From Brevundimonas variabilis (GTDB lineage Bacteria > Pseudomonadota > Alphaproteobacteria > Caulobacterales > Caulobacteraceae): 64,000 nt of DNA. Shown one piece after another: positions 1 to 8,499 of this stretch (position 1 is the stretch's first letter; every line of letters starts with the position of its first letter). The notes below the pieces were generated by a model, which did no database searches, had not been told where the DNA came from, and was given only the letters and a program-made list of their open reading frames with translations. The DNA lies in the NCBI RefSeq assembly GCF_014199945.1, contig NZ_JACHOR010000006.1, forward strand, positions 186,001 to 250,000, in the 5' to 3' direction. The translations under genes and the position numbers were made by a program.

Positions 1-30
1 CCCTCCCTGCTGATACTCACTCAGGACGGC

Positions 31-441
31 TCACTCGGGGCGTTGTTCTGCATCGATCAGCCGCTCGCGGACCTCGACGGGTGCCGTCTCCGCCCATGAG
101 AGGAGCTTGTCCAGCACTGGACACAGGGACTGACCCCACTCCGTGAGTCGATACTCGACCTTGGGCGGGACCTGCGGATAGACAGTCCGGGCCACAACCC
201 CGTCCAGTTCCAACTGCCGCAGTTGCTGGATCAACATCTTCTGAGAGACCTCCGGGATCGCGCGCTCCAGCTCGGAAAAGCGGCGTACGTTCGAGCCGAA
301 CAACTGGAACAGAATGACCAGCTTCCAGCGTCCTTCCAGGATTCGAATGACATTCTGCGCGCTCGAGGCCGCAGTCTGAGCCGTATAGTCCACCCGCTCA
401 CCGTCAGGTGAGTACCTTACTTTTTTGTCTGTACTTGCCAT
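31..441 (-). CDS. HxlR-family winged-helix transcriptional regulator
   Basis: This 136-aa protein is a single-domain DNA-binding regulator. The core from about residue 25 to 115 has the HxlR pattern: an 'ILEGRWKLVILFQL' helix, then 'RFSELERAIPEVSQKMLIQQLRQLELDGVV' as recognition helix and wing, then 'YRLTEWG'. HxlR proteins are usually local dimeric repressors or redox/aldehyde sensors of a divergent gene. Here the divergent gene is the SnoaL-like/SDR pair starting 55 bp away, which fits local control. The only upstream ATG gives the normal family length. There is no cysteine near the N-terminus, so a thiol sensor of the HypR/QorR type is not obvious. The regulator class is confident; the effector is unknown. 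Confidence 0.9.
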   Translation of the reverse strand: MASTDKKVRYSPDGERVDYTAQTAASSAQNVIRILEGRWKLVILFQLFGSNVRRFSELERAIPEVSQKMLIQQLRQLELDGVVARTVYPQVPPKVEYRLTEWGQSLCPVLDKLLSWAETAPVEVRERLIDAEQRPE

Positions 442-456
442 TGAGGTAGCTTATTT

Positions 457-488
457 CCAGTTTGGTGTCGAAACAACTCCCCAACTGG
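457..488. promoter_or_regulatory. Imperfect dyad in the HxlR/SnoaL intergenic gap
   Basis: CCAGTTTGG (457-465) is repeated inverted as CCCAACTGG (480-488), 8 of 9 positions matching, with a 14-nt spacer. It lies wholly in the 55-bp gap between the divergent start codons, and its right arm overlaps the GGAG ribosome-binding site (487-490) of the plus-strand gene. It could be the HxlR operator or an RNA hairpin that masks the ribosome-binding site. No experimental support. Confidence 0.35.
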
Positions 489-496
489 AGACCGAG

Positions 497-823
497 ATGA
501 CGCCCACCCTTCCCAAGCCCATCGCCGATTACGTCTCGGCAAATGCGCGTCTCGACCTGGACGGTATGCTCCAGACCTTCGCCAGCGACGCAGTGGTGCG
601 TGACGACGGCGGCGAGCATCGTGGCCGGCAGGCGCTACGGGGCTGGATCAGGGACGCTACGCTGGCCGCCAGCGCGGTCTTCACGCCCGACACCTGTCAG
701 GAGGAAAACGGACAGGTGGTGCTGAACGGTCTGACCCACGGCAATTTCCAGGGCAGCCCGATCCGCTTCACCCTGCGATTCACACTCGAAGACAGCCTCA
801 TCCGCGCGCTGGAGATTTCGTGA
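497..823 (+). CDS. SnoaL-like / NTF2-fold polyketide-cyclase-type protein
   Basis: A 108-aa protein with the NTF2/SnoaL pattern: an N-terminal helix 'ADYVSANARLDLDGMLQTFASDAVVRDDGGEHRGRQALRGWI' followed by curved-sheet strands ending 'IRFTLRFTLEDSLIRALEIS'. Members of this fold are small hydrolases, isomerases or binding proteins, so the reaction cannot be assigned. I use the ATG at 497 because GGAG lies seven bases upstream. An in-frame start at 425 would run back over the hxlR start. Its TGA stop overlaps the ATG of the following SDR gene (TGATG), so the two are translationally coupled and probably act together under HxlR control. Confidence 0.8.
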   Translation: MTPTLPKPIADYVSANARLDLDGMLQTFASDAVVRDDGGEHRGRQALRGWIRDATLAASAVFTPDTCQEENGQVVLNGLTHGNFQGSPIRFTLRFTLEDSLIRALEIS

Positions 824-1611
824 TGGCGTCTGGACCGGATCCCTCGGAGTTCAAGGGCCAAAGGGTACTCGTCACCGCAGGCACAAAGGGCACGGGTCGG
901 GCTACCGTCCTGCGCTTTCTTGCTGGCGGAGCTCAGGTCATCACGGCCGCACGCTCCCGACCGGACGAGCCAACAGGCGCAGAGTTCATCAAGGCTGATC
1001 TGACGACCCCCGAAGGTGCCGCGGCGCTCGCCGAGGCTGCCCTCTCTCGGTTCGGCGGCATTGATGCCCTGGTTCACGTCGTTGGCGGGTCATCCGCGCC
1101 GTCAGGCGGCTTTGCGGCTCTGACGGAGGATCACTGGCGAGCGGAGCTGGACATCAACCTCATGCCAGCCGTTCGCCTCGACCGGCTGCTTGTTCCGCAG
1201 ATGATCGAGCGTGGTTCCGGTGTCATCGTCCATCTCGCTTCCATTCAGGGTCGATTGCCACTCCCGGACTCGACGACGGCATACGCTGCAGCGAAGGCTG
1301 CGCTGACGACCTACAGCAAAGCGCTGTCCAAGGAGGTTGGTCCCAAGGGCGTGCGGGTCAATGTGGTCTCGCCCGGTTGGATCATGACGGAGGCATCTGG
1401 AAGTCTGCTCGAGCGGATCGCTGAAGGCTCAGGCGGCACGATCGAGGACGCCCGACAAAGCGTCCTGGCCAGCCTCGGTGGGATTCCTCTCGGCCGGCCT
1501 GCTGACCCGCAGGAGGTTGCCGAGCTCATCGCCTTTCTGGCCTCGGACCGGGCCACAGCGATTCACGGGGGCAATTTCGTGATCGATGGAGGTACCATGC
1601 CCTCGATCTAG
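823..1611 (+). CDS. Short-chain dehydrogenase/reductase (SDR)
   Basis: A 262-aa classical SDR. The Rossmann cofactor motif appears as TAGTKGTG near residue 20. The active site is visible as the serine in 'HLASIQG' and the YAAAK tetrad motif, and 'PGWIMTEA' follows. The C-terminus 'IHGGNFVIDGGTMPSI' is typical of the family. The enzyme should oxidise or reduce an alcohol/carbonyl using NAD(P)(H); the substrate is unknown. The start overlaps the SnoaL-like stop (TGATG); a GTG three bases earlier is an alternative. SDR plus SnoaL-like plus divergent HxlR is a common small detoxification or secondary-metabolism unit, so the partner may act on the same small molecule. Confidence 0.9.
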   Translation: MASGPDPSEFKGQRVLVTAGTKGTGRATVLRFLAGGAQVITAARSRPDEPTGAEFIKADLTTPEGAAALAEAALSRFGGIDALVHVVGGSSAPSGGFAALTEDHWRAELDINLMPAVRLDRLLVPQMIERGSGVIVHLASIQGRLPLPDSTTAYAAAKAALTTYSKALSKEVGPKGVRVNVVSPGWIMTEASGSLLERIAEGSGGTIEDARQSVLASLGGIPLGRPADPQEVAELIAFLASDRATAIHGGNFVIDGGTMPSI

Positions 1612-1695
1612 TGTGGCCCCGTCCGGGCCTTCAGTGGCTGTGAAGTGTGCCGCGCCCTATCCGTCTGAAAGTCCGGCTGACCCGGCTCCTTCGGC

Positions 1696-3309
1696 CTATG
1701 CCGCTGCCTTGCCGGCCATGGAAAGGGCAACAGCCTCGGCCACCTTGATGCCGTCGACGGCAGCAGACAGGATGCCGCCAGCATAGCCTGCACCTTCGCC
1801 AGCGGGAAACAGGCCGCGCACGTTCAGGCTCTGAAAGTCAGCCCCGCGGGTCATGCGAACCGGCGACGAGCTGCGGGTCTCTACGCCGGTCAGAACCGCC
1901 TGGGCGTCATCGTAGCGGGCGATCTTGCGGCCGAAAACAGGCAAGGCCTCGCGCATGGCAGCGATGACATAGTCGGGCATCAGCGGTGCCAAATCTGTTG
2001 GACGCACGCCCGGCTTGTAGCTGGGAACGACCTCCCCCAACGCAGTCGAAGGCCGGCCCGCAAGGAAGTCTCCGACCAGCTGACCCGGCGCAAAATAGTC
2101 GCCGCCCCCCGCCGCATAGGCGCGGCTCTCGAGGTCCCTCTGCAGATCAATGCCTGCCAGAGGGTGGTCGCTTGAATAGTCTTCCGGCGAAATGCCGACC
2201 ACAAAGCCGGAGTTGGCGTTCCGCTCGTTGCGCGAATACTGGCTCATGCCATTGGTCACCACGCGCCCGGGTTCGCTGGTCGCCGCCACCACCGTGCCGC
2301 CCGGGCACATGCAGAAGCTGTAGACGGTTCGGCCGTTGCTGCAGTGATGCGAGAGCGTATACGCCGCTGCGCCCAGATCGGGATGGCCGGCACAGGGGCC
2401 GAACATGGCCCGGTCGATCCACGATTGCGGATGCTCAATCCGGAAACCAATCGAGAACGGCTTGGCCTCGACATGGACGCCGCGGTCGTAGAGCGTGTGC
2501 AGGGTATCGCGTGACGAATGACCAATGGCAAAGACCACGTGGTCGGCCTCGAGAGTCTCGCCGGTCTGCAGGCGCACGCCCCGCAAGGTGCCTTTGTCCA
2601 GATCGATGTCCGTAACGCGGTGCTCGAAGCGATACTCGCCGCCCAGCCGCTCGATCTTGGCCCGCATGGCCTCGACCATCGTCACCAAGCGAAATGTGCC
2701 GATATGCGGGTGCGCTTCGGTCAGAATGTCCGCTGGTGCCCCGGCAGCGACGAACTCGGTCAGCACCTTGCGTGCCAGGAAGCGTGGATCCTTGATCTGG
2801 CTGTAGAGCTTGCCGTCCGAGAATGTGCCTGCACCGCCCTCGCCGTACTGGACGTTGGACTCAGGGTCCAGCCGGCCTTTCCGCCAAAGCGCCCAAGTAT
2901 CCTTGGTCCGTTCGCGCACCACCTTGCCACGGTCGAGGATGATCGGCGCAAGGCCCATTTCCGCCAGGATCAACCCGGCGAAAAGGCCGCACGGCCCGGC
3001 GCCAATCACGACAGGACGCAGACGCCCAGATTTGGGGACAGCAGCGACCGGGCGATAGGCGACATCCGGTGTGGGCGATACGTGTGTGTCGTTTGCGAAG
3101 CGCGCAAGCACCGCTGCCTCACCCTTCACCTCCACGTCGACGATATAGACTTTCAGAATCGCGGATTTCCTCCGCGCGTCGTGCGCCCGTTTCCAGATCG
3201 ACCATGAAACAAGATCACCCGACGACACGCCCAGCCGGGCGGCAATCGCGGTTGGCAACGCCTCTGGAGGGTGGTCGAGCGGCAATTTGAGTTCTGACAG
3301 GCGTAGCAT
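1696..3309 (-). CDS. FAD-dependent dehydrogenase (COG2509-like NAD(P)/FAD oxidoreductase)
   Basis: A 537-aa flavoprotein. After an N-terminal alpha/beta extension of about 90 residues comes the dinucleotide-binding motif 'VVIGAGPCGLFAGLILAEMG' with an acidic strand end 'IILDRG'. 'GEGGAGTFSDGKLYS' follows, and near the C-terminus 'GLFPAGEGAGYAGGILSAAVDG', the second FAD-contact motif characteristic of this uncharacterised dehydrogenase family. The length matches the family. I prefer the ATG at 3309 (MLRLSELK) over an in-frame start 48 bases upstream because homologous proteins begin with such a short hydrophobic strand. It is monocistronic and convergent with the SDR gene. The physiological substrate is not known. 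Confidence 0.85.
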   Translation of the reverse strand: MLRLSELKLPLDHPPEALPTAIAARLGVSSGDLVSWSIWKRAHDARRKSAILKVYIVDVEVKGEAAVLARFANDTHVSPTPDVAYRPVAAVPKSGRLRPVVIGAGPCGLFAGLILAEMGLAPIILDRGKVVRERTKDTWALWRKGRLDPESNVQYGEGGAGTFSDGKLYSQIKDPRFLARKVLTEFVAAGAPADILTEAHPHIGTFRLVTMVEAMRAKIERLGGEYRFEHRVTDIDLDKGTLRGVRLQTGETLEADHVVFAIGHSSRDTLHTLYDRGVHVEAKPFSIGFRIEHPQSWIDRAMFGPCAGHPDLGAAAYTLSHHCSNGRTVYSFCMCPGGTVVAATSEPGRVVTNGMSQYSRNERNANSGFVVGISPEDYSSDHPLAGIDLQRDLESRAYAAGGGDYFAPGQLVGDFLAGRPSTALGEVVPSYKPGVRPTDLAPLMPDYVIAAMREALPVFGRKIARYDDAQAVLTGVETRSSSPVRMTRGADFQSLNVRGLFPAGEGAGYAGGILSAAVDGIKVAEAVALSMAGKAAA

Positions 3310-3645
3310 CGGCGTGCTTGTAGCGCCTCGCAGCGACGAACGCATCCAGGCAGCCAAACAGAACGATCGTCAGACCCGACATGGCGCAGTCAGATTGCCA
3401 CTGCCTGCCTGCTATTGGCGTGTAGGACCATCGGTCAGGAGCGCAAACAAACCATCGACAGCGGGAGGTGCCGTTGAGACGCCCAGCGACAACGGTATCA
3501 CAGACCTCGGTACCCGGTACTCCCCTAAGGGACGCGGTCGACCGCGACTGTGCTGCCGAGCGTTCCCCCTCCAACCATCTACAAAAAAGCGCTGTTATCT
3601 TGAATTGATTCAACTATAAAAATTGACTTGTCAGAGGTTTTAAAA
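3310..3645. other. Intergenic region, divergent promoters
   Basis: About 336 bp without a convincing gene. It should hold the promoters of the FAD-dehydrogenase (minus) and the lipoprotein (plus). The last 60 bp are clearly AT-rich and contain a perfect 5-bp dyad TTGAA-TTGA-TTCAA at 3600-3613, followed by CTATAAAAATTG, a plausible promoter/operator for the lipoprotein. Nothing else stands out. Confidence 0.5.
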
Positions 3646-4653
3646 ATGGAACTGATGCCTAGACATCGAAACCTGCCGACCTTTTTTGCCTTCAGCGCCA
3701 TGCTGTTTGCTTCAGCTTGCTCCAGGGAAGCGGAGGGTCAATCTCCACTGTCATCAGGACCGGGGCCGCGTGAGTCTCTCGAGTGGATGGTCTTGCACGA
3801 GATCAACGGTGCCAATTTCGACCGCTCATATCCATTTGAACAGTCAGCCCCAATCAGGGAAGTACCAGAAGGCGTCATAATCGAAGTCAATGTGTCAGAC
3901 GATGGTGTCGCGGACTGGCTGGTGGATTATTCGAAATCTGGCCTCAACTACTGCGGTACCGGTGGTTGTCTCAAAAGCCTGTTCGTTAGCGATGCGGACA
4001 CTGGCTACATCCTGGCCTTTGACGACCAGACCCTGGATTTTGCGATCGGCGACCGGAATGACGAGAGGGTCATCGATGTATCAGTCCATCGAGTCATGTG
4101 CTCGCCGTTCAACGATGACTGCACCTACGCCTTTGCCTGGGACCCTGCGCTGAAGCGACTGGTCGAGCGCCCCAATCGGCGAGGAGAAACCCTGGTGCGC
4201 GCGCCCATCGGCGTTCTGGATCCTTCCCAGAGAGCGGGCTCTCAGTTTCCAGAGGCTGCTCCTGAAGCGCTTCAACGCCTCTGGCGCGATACCGCCAAAG
4301 CCTGCCCAGCCCCAACAGACGACGAAGGCCTGTCTGTCGCGTACGCGACAATCCATTCAGTCCCTGATCTTGATGGAGATCGCGTCCGTGACTGGTTTTT
4401 CCAGGCACCCGCGGAGTGTCCGGGGAACGATACGTCATACGGGGAGCAGCAGCCCTACAGGATATACGTGTCCCGTGCCGGGCAGGATCCGGAACTCGCA
4501 TTCACGTCACGGGCTGGAGAGCAGCCCCTCTATGACGTAGCGTCCAGACCGGCGATCCTGATCAGCAATCCAGACTGCGGATCCGACTCATCTTGTCCGA
4601 ATATTCGGCTGAAGTGGGACACACGAACTCAACGCTTCGACACGACGGAATGA
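3646..4653 (+). CDS. Unrecognised secreted lipoprotein
   Basis: A 335-aa protein I cannot assign to a family. The N-terminus is a lipoprotein signal: a basic start, a hydrophobic stretch 'FFAFSAMLFASAC' with the lipobox cysteine, then a low-complexity linker. The mature part contains two similar modules. The first has 'DDGVADWLVDYS' with a cysteine pair in 'YCGTGGC'; the second has 'PDLDGDRVRDWFFQ' followed by cysteine pairs ('PDCGSDSSC'). The D-x-D-G-D/VRDW pattern resembles calcium-binding FG-GAP/VCBS-like repeats, but that is only an impression. The ATG at 3646 is preceded by AGAGG at 3633-3637. A TTG at 3628 is also in frame but has no ribosome-binding site. It appears monocistronic and is probably anchored in the periplasm or outer membrane. 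Confidence 0.7.
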   Translation: MELMPRHRNLPTFFAFSAMLFASACSREAEGQSPLSSGPGPRESLEWMVLHEINGANFDRSYPFEQSAPIREVPEGVIIEVNVSDDGVADWLVDYSKSGLNYCGTGGCLKSLFVSDADTGYILAFDDQTLDFAIGDRNDERVIDVSVHRVMCSPFNDDCTYAFAWDPALKRLVERPNRRGETLVRAPIGVLDPSQRAGSQFPEAAPEALQRLWRDTAKACPAPTDDEGLSVAYATIHSVPDLDGDRVRDWFFQAPAECPGNDTSYGEQQPYRIYVSRAGQDPELAFTSRAGEQPLYDVASRPAILISNPDCGSDSSCPNIRLKWDTRTQRFDTTE

Positions 4654-4792
4654 ACTGTCCCGGACTGTTTGAACGAAACTGCAACCCGTAGATGGGTGAC
4701 AAACATGCGCGGCGGGTCAGGTGTCTGTGTGCAAGGGAACTGCTTCAGCACAATACGGGGAAGCCGATGGACCCCACCTGGTCAGCCGCGCT

Positions 4793-5845
4793 CTAGTTGA
4801 GGCTGGCACCCAGCCATTCCAGCCAGTCACCATACGGGTCGCACCGGGCCAGGACCACGCTGGTTCCGGTCGGCCACCACGTCAGGCGCAACTGGACTTC
4901 GCGGCGATCTGTCGTCCATTCAAAACTGACCCAGACGAGCGGGCGATCATCGGTCGCCCGGGCACCTGCAGCAGCCATGGTCGCGGCAATGTCCTCGCGC
5001 TCATGTTCGTGCAGGTACTGCAGGACCATGCTGTGCACGACGGCACGACAGGTCCCTGACCTCTGCGGCTCGACCATGCGCCGGGCCAGCCAGGTCGCGG
5101 CATCACCACAGTCGACCCGCGGCGGATGCTCGACAGCGATTTTCAGAGCCTCATCGAGGCGCTTGGAGCGCGCCGGCTGATCCGCCCAGGCGAAGGCGAG
5201 CAGACGCTCGCGATCCCTAGCGTGCGAAGCGTTCAGCGGCTGGAGGTCCACGCCACGAGCCGCGATAATTGACACGGGGGACAGGCGAGGCGCCAGACCT
5301 CGCCAACGGGGCTCGATCCTGACAGCCGATAATGGGTCACCGGCGGAGACCGGCCCGAGTTTATAGGCATAGCGCGCAAGGTTGAGATTGAGGCCGCAGC
5401 TCGAACCCACTTCGAGGAGTTCAAACGGCATCGGCCGCGCCAGCGGTGCGGCCATCAGGGCAGACATGATCGCACCGGCGCGCGCGACCTCATTTGTCTG
5501 AGTGGGTGTGCTGATCCAGCCTGCGATAAACGCGTCCTGCTGCGCAAACGCCTCGGCTATGGCACCATCAAAATCGTTATGCTCGCCGCTGTACAAGCTC
5601 GCGAGATTTTCCGGGGTCGCGCGTCGGGCCAGGGCATGAAGTGCCGCATTCACCCGCATCGCCAAGGCCGCAGCAGCCGGATCACCAGGCCACTGATGAA
5701 TCATCTGGGCGGTCACAGGTGCCTGAGCCAGCTGCCGGTCAGCGGCCTCGAGGACAGAGGCCACGAACGAGGACCCCATCGAACGGCATCGCCGAGCTTG
5801 CTTCAGGAACTCATTTTCATCAACCGAAGCCGCGAGACCATTCAT
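4793..5845 (-). CDS. DUF2332 domain protein
   Basis: A 350-aa protein matching the DUF2332 family throughout. It has an N-terminal helical part with 'RCRSMGSSFVASVLEAAD', then 'FELLEVGSSCGLNLNLARYAYKLG', which looks like a methyltransferase-type glycine-rich nucleotide loop. Further on are 'CRAVVHSMVLQYL' and a C-terminal 'SFEWTTDRREVQLRLTWWPTG'. The family is uncharacterised, with a Rossmann-like fold suggested by that loop. No signal peptide or membrane segment is visible, so it is cytosolic. It is transcribed alone, convergent with the lipoprotein gene. Family assignment is fairly sure; function is unknown. Confidence 0.8.
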   Translation of the reverse strand: MNGLAASVDENEFLKQARRCRSMGSSFVASVLEAADRQLAQAPVTAQMIHQWPGDPAAAALAMRVNAALHALARRATPENLASLYSGEHNDFDGAIAEAFAQQDAFIAGWISTPTQTNEVARAGAIMSALMAAPLARPMPFELLEVGSSCGLNLNLARYAYKLGPVSAGDPLSAVRIEPRWRGLAPRLSPVSIIAARGVDLQPLNASHARDRERLLAFAWADQPARSKRLDEALKIAVEHPPRVDCGDAATWLARRMVEPQRSGTCRAVVHSMVLQYLHEHEREDIAATMAAAGARATDDRPLVWVSFEWTTDRREVQLRLTWWPTGTSVVLARCDPYGDWLEWLGASLN

Positions 5846-6242
5846 AGAATCACCAACGGCATAGGCATACGCTTCCTGAATTTCTTGCGCGAAACGCCCC
5901 CGTGCTGAAGCTAAGAGGGCCTCAATTCAAGTTATGCCCATATAAGTAGTTCTACGTAGGCGAAACCGAACTACTAATAGCTAGTCGTATTCCTTTAACG
6001 GCCGGTGAACCGATAGAAACTCGCCGGACTTATAAAGTTCATCTGCGAAATGGCGCGCTCGTTGCTGCTGCTGTTAACGATGCCTTCAACTGCGCACACC
6101 TAGAACACCCATGGCTTTCGGGTTCGATTTCGTCTTGCCGCAGAACCACCTGCACTTCCAGGTCGGAGTGGATCGCGCTCGATAGGGCGGCGGCGAGTTG
6201 TTTTCGATATATGCCGATCATAAACCAATGGACTGACGTATC
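5846..6242. other. Long intergenic region upstream of the chemoreceptor
   Basis: About 397 bp between the DUF2332 gene and the chemoreceptor. It is less GC-rich than its surroundings around 5930-6030. A 60-codon open frame on the minus strand (6039-6221) begins MIGIYRKQLAAAL and has an amphipathic N-terminal half, but no clear ribosome-binding site, so I do not call it a gene. It may instead hold a small RNA or just promoters; I see no strong hairpin plus U-tract. Confidence 0.4.
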
Positions 6243-8153
6243 GTGATTTCAGCTATGAGAATACCGCGAAAGCTAAGCCTGTCATTCGTGCTGATCTGTG
6301 TGTCAGCTGCCGTCATGATGGCAGTATTCTTTGCAACGATACTCATGATTCGCAGCTCGACGGAGAGCAATAATCTCAGCCGGTCGATTGAAGCTCACGC
6401 CATGTCTCTCGAAACCGCAATCCTGCGCCAGAACAGCCAGTTTCGGGGTTTTCTGGTTACAGGAGACGAGAGCTACCTGAAATCCTATGACGAAGGCCGC
6501 ACGGATTATGACGAGGTTGTCGTCACGCTCCAGGGACTTCTGAAAGACCCGGCCAAACTGCAACTGATTGAGCAGTCGCGCGTGGCGACGGTTGCGTGGC
6601 GCCGCGACTGGGGCGACGCCATGATCGCCGAAGTGCGGGCGGGCCGGCGAGAAGAGGCTCAGCAGGCCGTGCGTGATGCCGGCACGGCGGTCCTCGTCAG
6701 TGCGGCGGTACTGCCACTGCGCGAGCTGCGCGAGGGCGAGGCCGAGCTGACGGCGGCCAACGGCAAGCGTCAGGAAACCGCAATCGTTACGGCCATCGTC
6801 GCTCTGGTCATCGGCGGCATCGCCCTCATTCTCATCGCGGTCACCCTGTCGATCCTGCTGAGCCGGACGATCGCACGTCCGATCACGACGCTGACCGAGG
6901 CCATGGAGCAACTGGCCCGGGGCGACAATGACATCGAGGTCGACTCCGGCCGGGCCGATGAACTGGGGGAGATGGCGCGGGCTGTTCTGGTGTTCCGTGA
7001 CACCGCTCTGGCAAAGGCGGAAGCCGATGCCGCCAAGGCGTTGGCAGACCAAGCCAAGGCTGAGGCAGAGCGTGGCAAGGCGGAGGCCGACGAGGCGCAG
7101 CGTCACGTCGTGGAAGCCCTGGACACAGCCCTGGACGCCCTGGCGGCCGGCGATCTTACCCATGTGATCAACACGCCGTTCGCGCCCGAATATGAGCGCT
7201 TGCGCAAGGCCTTCAACATTGCGGTGGAGGGTTTGGAGCAGAGCATCTCCGGGGTGGCTGCCTCTGCAGACAGTGTCCGTTCGGGTGCCACGCAGATTTA
7301 CTCCGCGTCGGAGAACCTGTCGCGCCGCACCGAACAGCAGGCCTCCAGCCTGCAGGAAACGACCATGGCGACCAACGAGGTCACCCGCATGGTTGGCGAG
7401 ACGGCCCACAGCGCGACCAACGCCAAGGCTGCCATCACGGTCGCCAATGGCGATGCAGCGGACGGCCGGGTGATTGTCGATGAGGCCATCTCGGCCATGG
7501 GCGCGATCGAGACCGGCTCACAGAAGATCGCCGAGATCATCAACATGATCGATGCCATCGCCCTGCAGACGAATCTGCTGGCTCTGAATGCTGGCGTCGA
7601 AGCCGCGCGGGCTGGAGACTCTGGTCGGGGCTTTGCTGTGGTGGCTGGAGAGGTGCGTGAGCTCGCAAAGCGCACGGCCGATGCCGCCAAGGAGATCAAG
7701 GGCCTGATCAACAGGGCGTCAGAAGAGGTGAAAAGCGGCGTCGATCGGGTCGGGGAGACCGGCAAGATGCTGGCGCGCGTGGTCGCCAAGATCAGCGACA
7801 CCAACGCCCTGATCACGGAGATCGCACAAGGCGCGCAGACCCAGGCCGAGAACCTGAAACAGGTGAATGGCTCGGTCGCCAACATGGACAACATGACCCA
7901 GCAGAATGCGGCGATGGCGGAGCAGGCCACCGCCGGCGCGGGGCTGCTTGCGACCGAGGCCGACGAGTTGGCCACTCTGGTGGCGCGCTTCCGGTTGAAG
8001 GCGCCAAGAGCAAATGCCGGAAGAACCGCTACACCCCAGGCCAAGCCAGCCCCGGCCCGTGACACGACCAGAACGCCCCGCAGTCTTCCCCGGATTTCTG
8101 GCAACCTGGCGCTGAGCCCGTCCGCGAGTGACGACCAATGGGAAGAGTTCTGA
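6243..8153 (+). CDS. Methyl-accepting chemotaxis protein with CHASE3-like sensor
   Basis: A 636-aa transmembrane chemoreceptor. TM1 spans roughly residues 12-38, a periplasmic helical CHASE3-like sensor 40-175, and TM2 about 178-205. A HAMP domain follows at 205-258, then an Ala/Lys/Glu-rich coiled coil ('AKAEADAAKALADQAKAEAE') and a second HAMP-like unit ('AAGDLTHVINTPFAPEYERL'). The cytoplasmic signalling domain has the hairpin-tip sequence 'IALQTNLLALNAGVEAARAG'. The C-terminus QWEEF fits the xWxxF pentapeptide that tethers CheR/CheB methylation enzymes. It would signal to CheA/CheW; the ligand is unknown. The start is GTG at 6243 or ATG at 6255, neither with a strong ribosome-binding site. 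No che genes are nearby, so it is an orphan receptor gene. Confidence 0.93.
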   Translation: MISAMRIPRKLSLSFVLICVSAAVMMAVFFATILMIRSSTESNNLSRSIEAHAMSLETAILRQNSQFRGFLVTGDESYLKSYDEGRTDYDEVVVTLQGLLKDPAKLQLIEQSRVATVAWRRDWGDAMIAEVRAGRREEAQQAVRDAGTAVLVSAAVLPLRELREGEAELTAANGKRQETAIVTAIVALVIGGIALILIAVTLSILLSRTIARPITTLTEAMEQLARGDNDIEVDSGRADELGEMARAVLVFRDTALAKAEADAAKALADQAKAEAERGKAEADEAQRHVVEALDTALDALAAGDLTHVINTPFAPEYERLRKAFNIAVEGLEQSISGVAASADSVRSGATQIYSASENLSRRTEQQASSLQETTMATNEVTRMVGETAHSATNAKAAITVANGDAADGRVIVDEAISAMGAIETGSQKIAEIINMIDAIALQTNLLALNAGVEAARAGDSGRGFAVVAGEVRELAKRTADAAKEIKGLINRASEEVKSGVDRVGETGKMLARVVAKISDTNALITEIAQGAQTQAENLKQVNGSVANMDNMTQQNAAMAEQATAGAGLLATEADELATLVARFRLKAPRANAGRTATPQAKPAPARDTTRTPRSLPRISGNLALSPSASDDQWEEF

Positions 8154-8499
8154 CGAACCCAGTCTCACGCAAGCTTCAGAAGCAGGAGCGCGTTGGAAAG
8201 GGCCGTCAGTTCGTCAACCGGACAGCAGCCCAGCCCAGTCGATTGCTGGCGGCTTCAGAATTTGGCCCTCAACAGCAAGGCCGAGGCGGAACCTGAGCTT
8301 CACGGCCATCCTGATCGGTGCACCCGAGTCAAATCGATCTCAGGGCTTTTAAACTGATATTTGAGAGCCTATGGGGTCGGAGAGACCCAAGTACGACAAT
8401 ATACATATACATCACTTCAGAGTAGCTTAAGTAGTTTGAACTAGATTGGCCATAAGCGCGGCATTTGAAGCTGGCTTTGTTTTCAGTCTGGGAAATTCT
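8154..8499. other. Intergenic region before the TonB receptor
   Basis: About 346 bp with no supported gene. The half nearest the receptor is AT-richer (8390-8450, runs such as CAATATACATATACATCAC) and probably carries its promoter. A short dyad GGGTC-GGAGA-GACCC sits at 8374-8388; five-base arms are weak evidence. No recognisable Fur box or riboswitch. Confidence 0.4.

Noticed and set aside
6039..6221. A 60-codon minus-strand frame
   Set aside because: No ribosome-binding site or similarity; kept only as a note on the intergenic region.
8374..8388. GGGTC-GGAGA-GACCC dyad before the TonB receptor
   Set aside because: Five-base arms are expected by chance in GC-rich DNA and no second copy was found.
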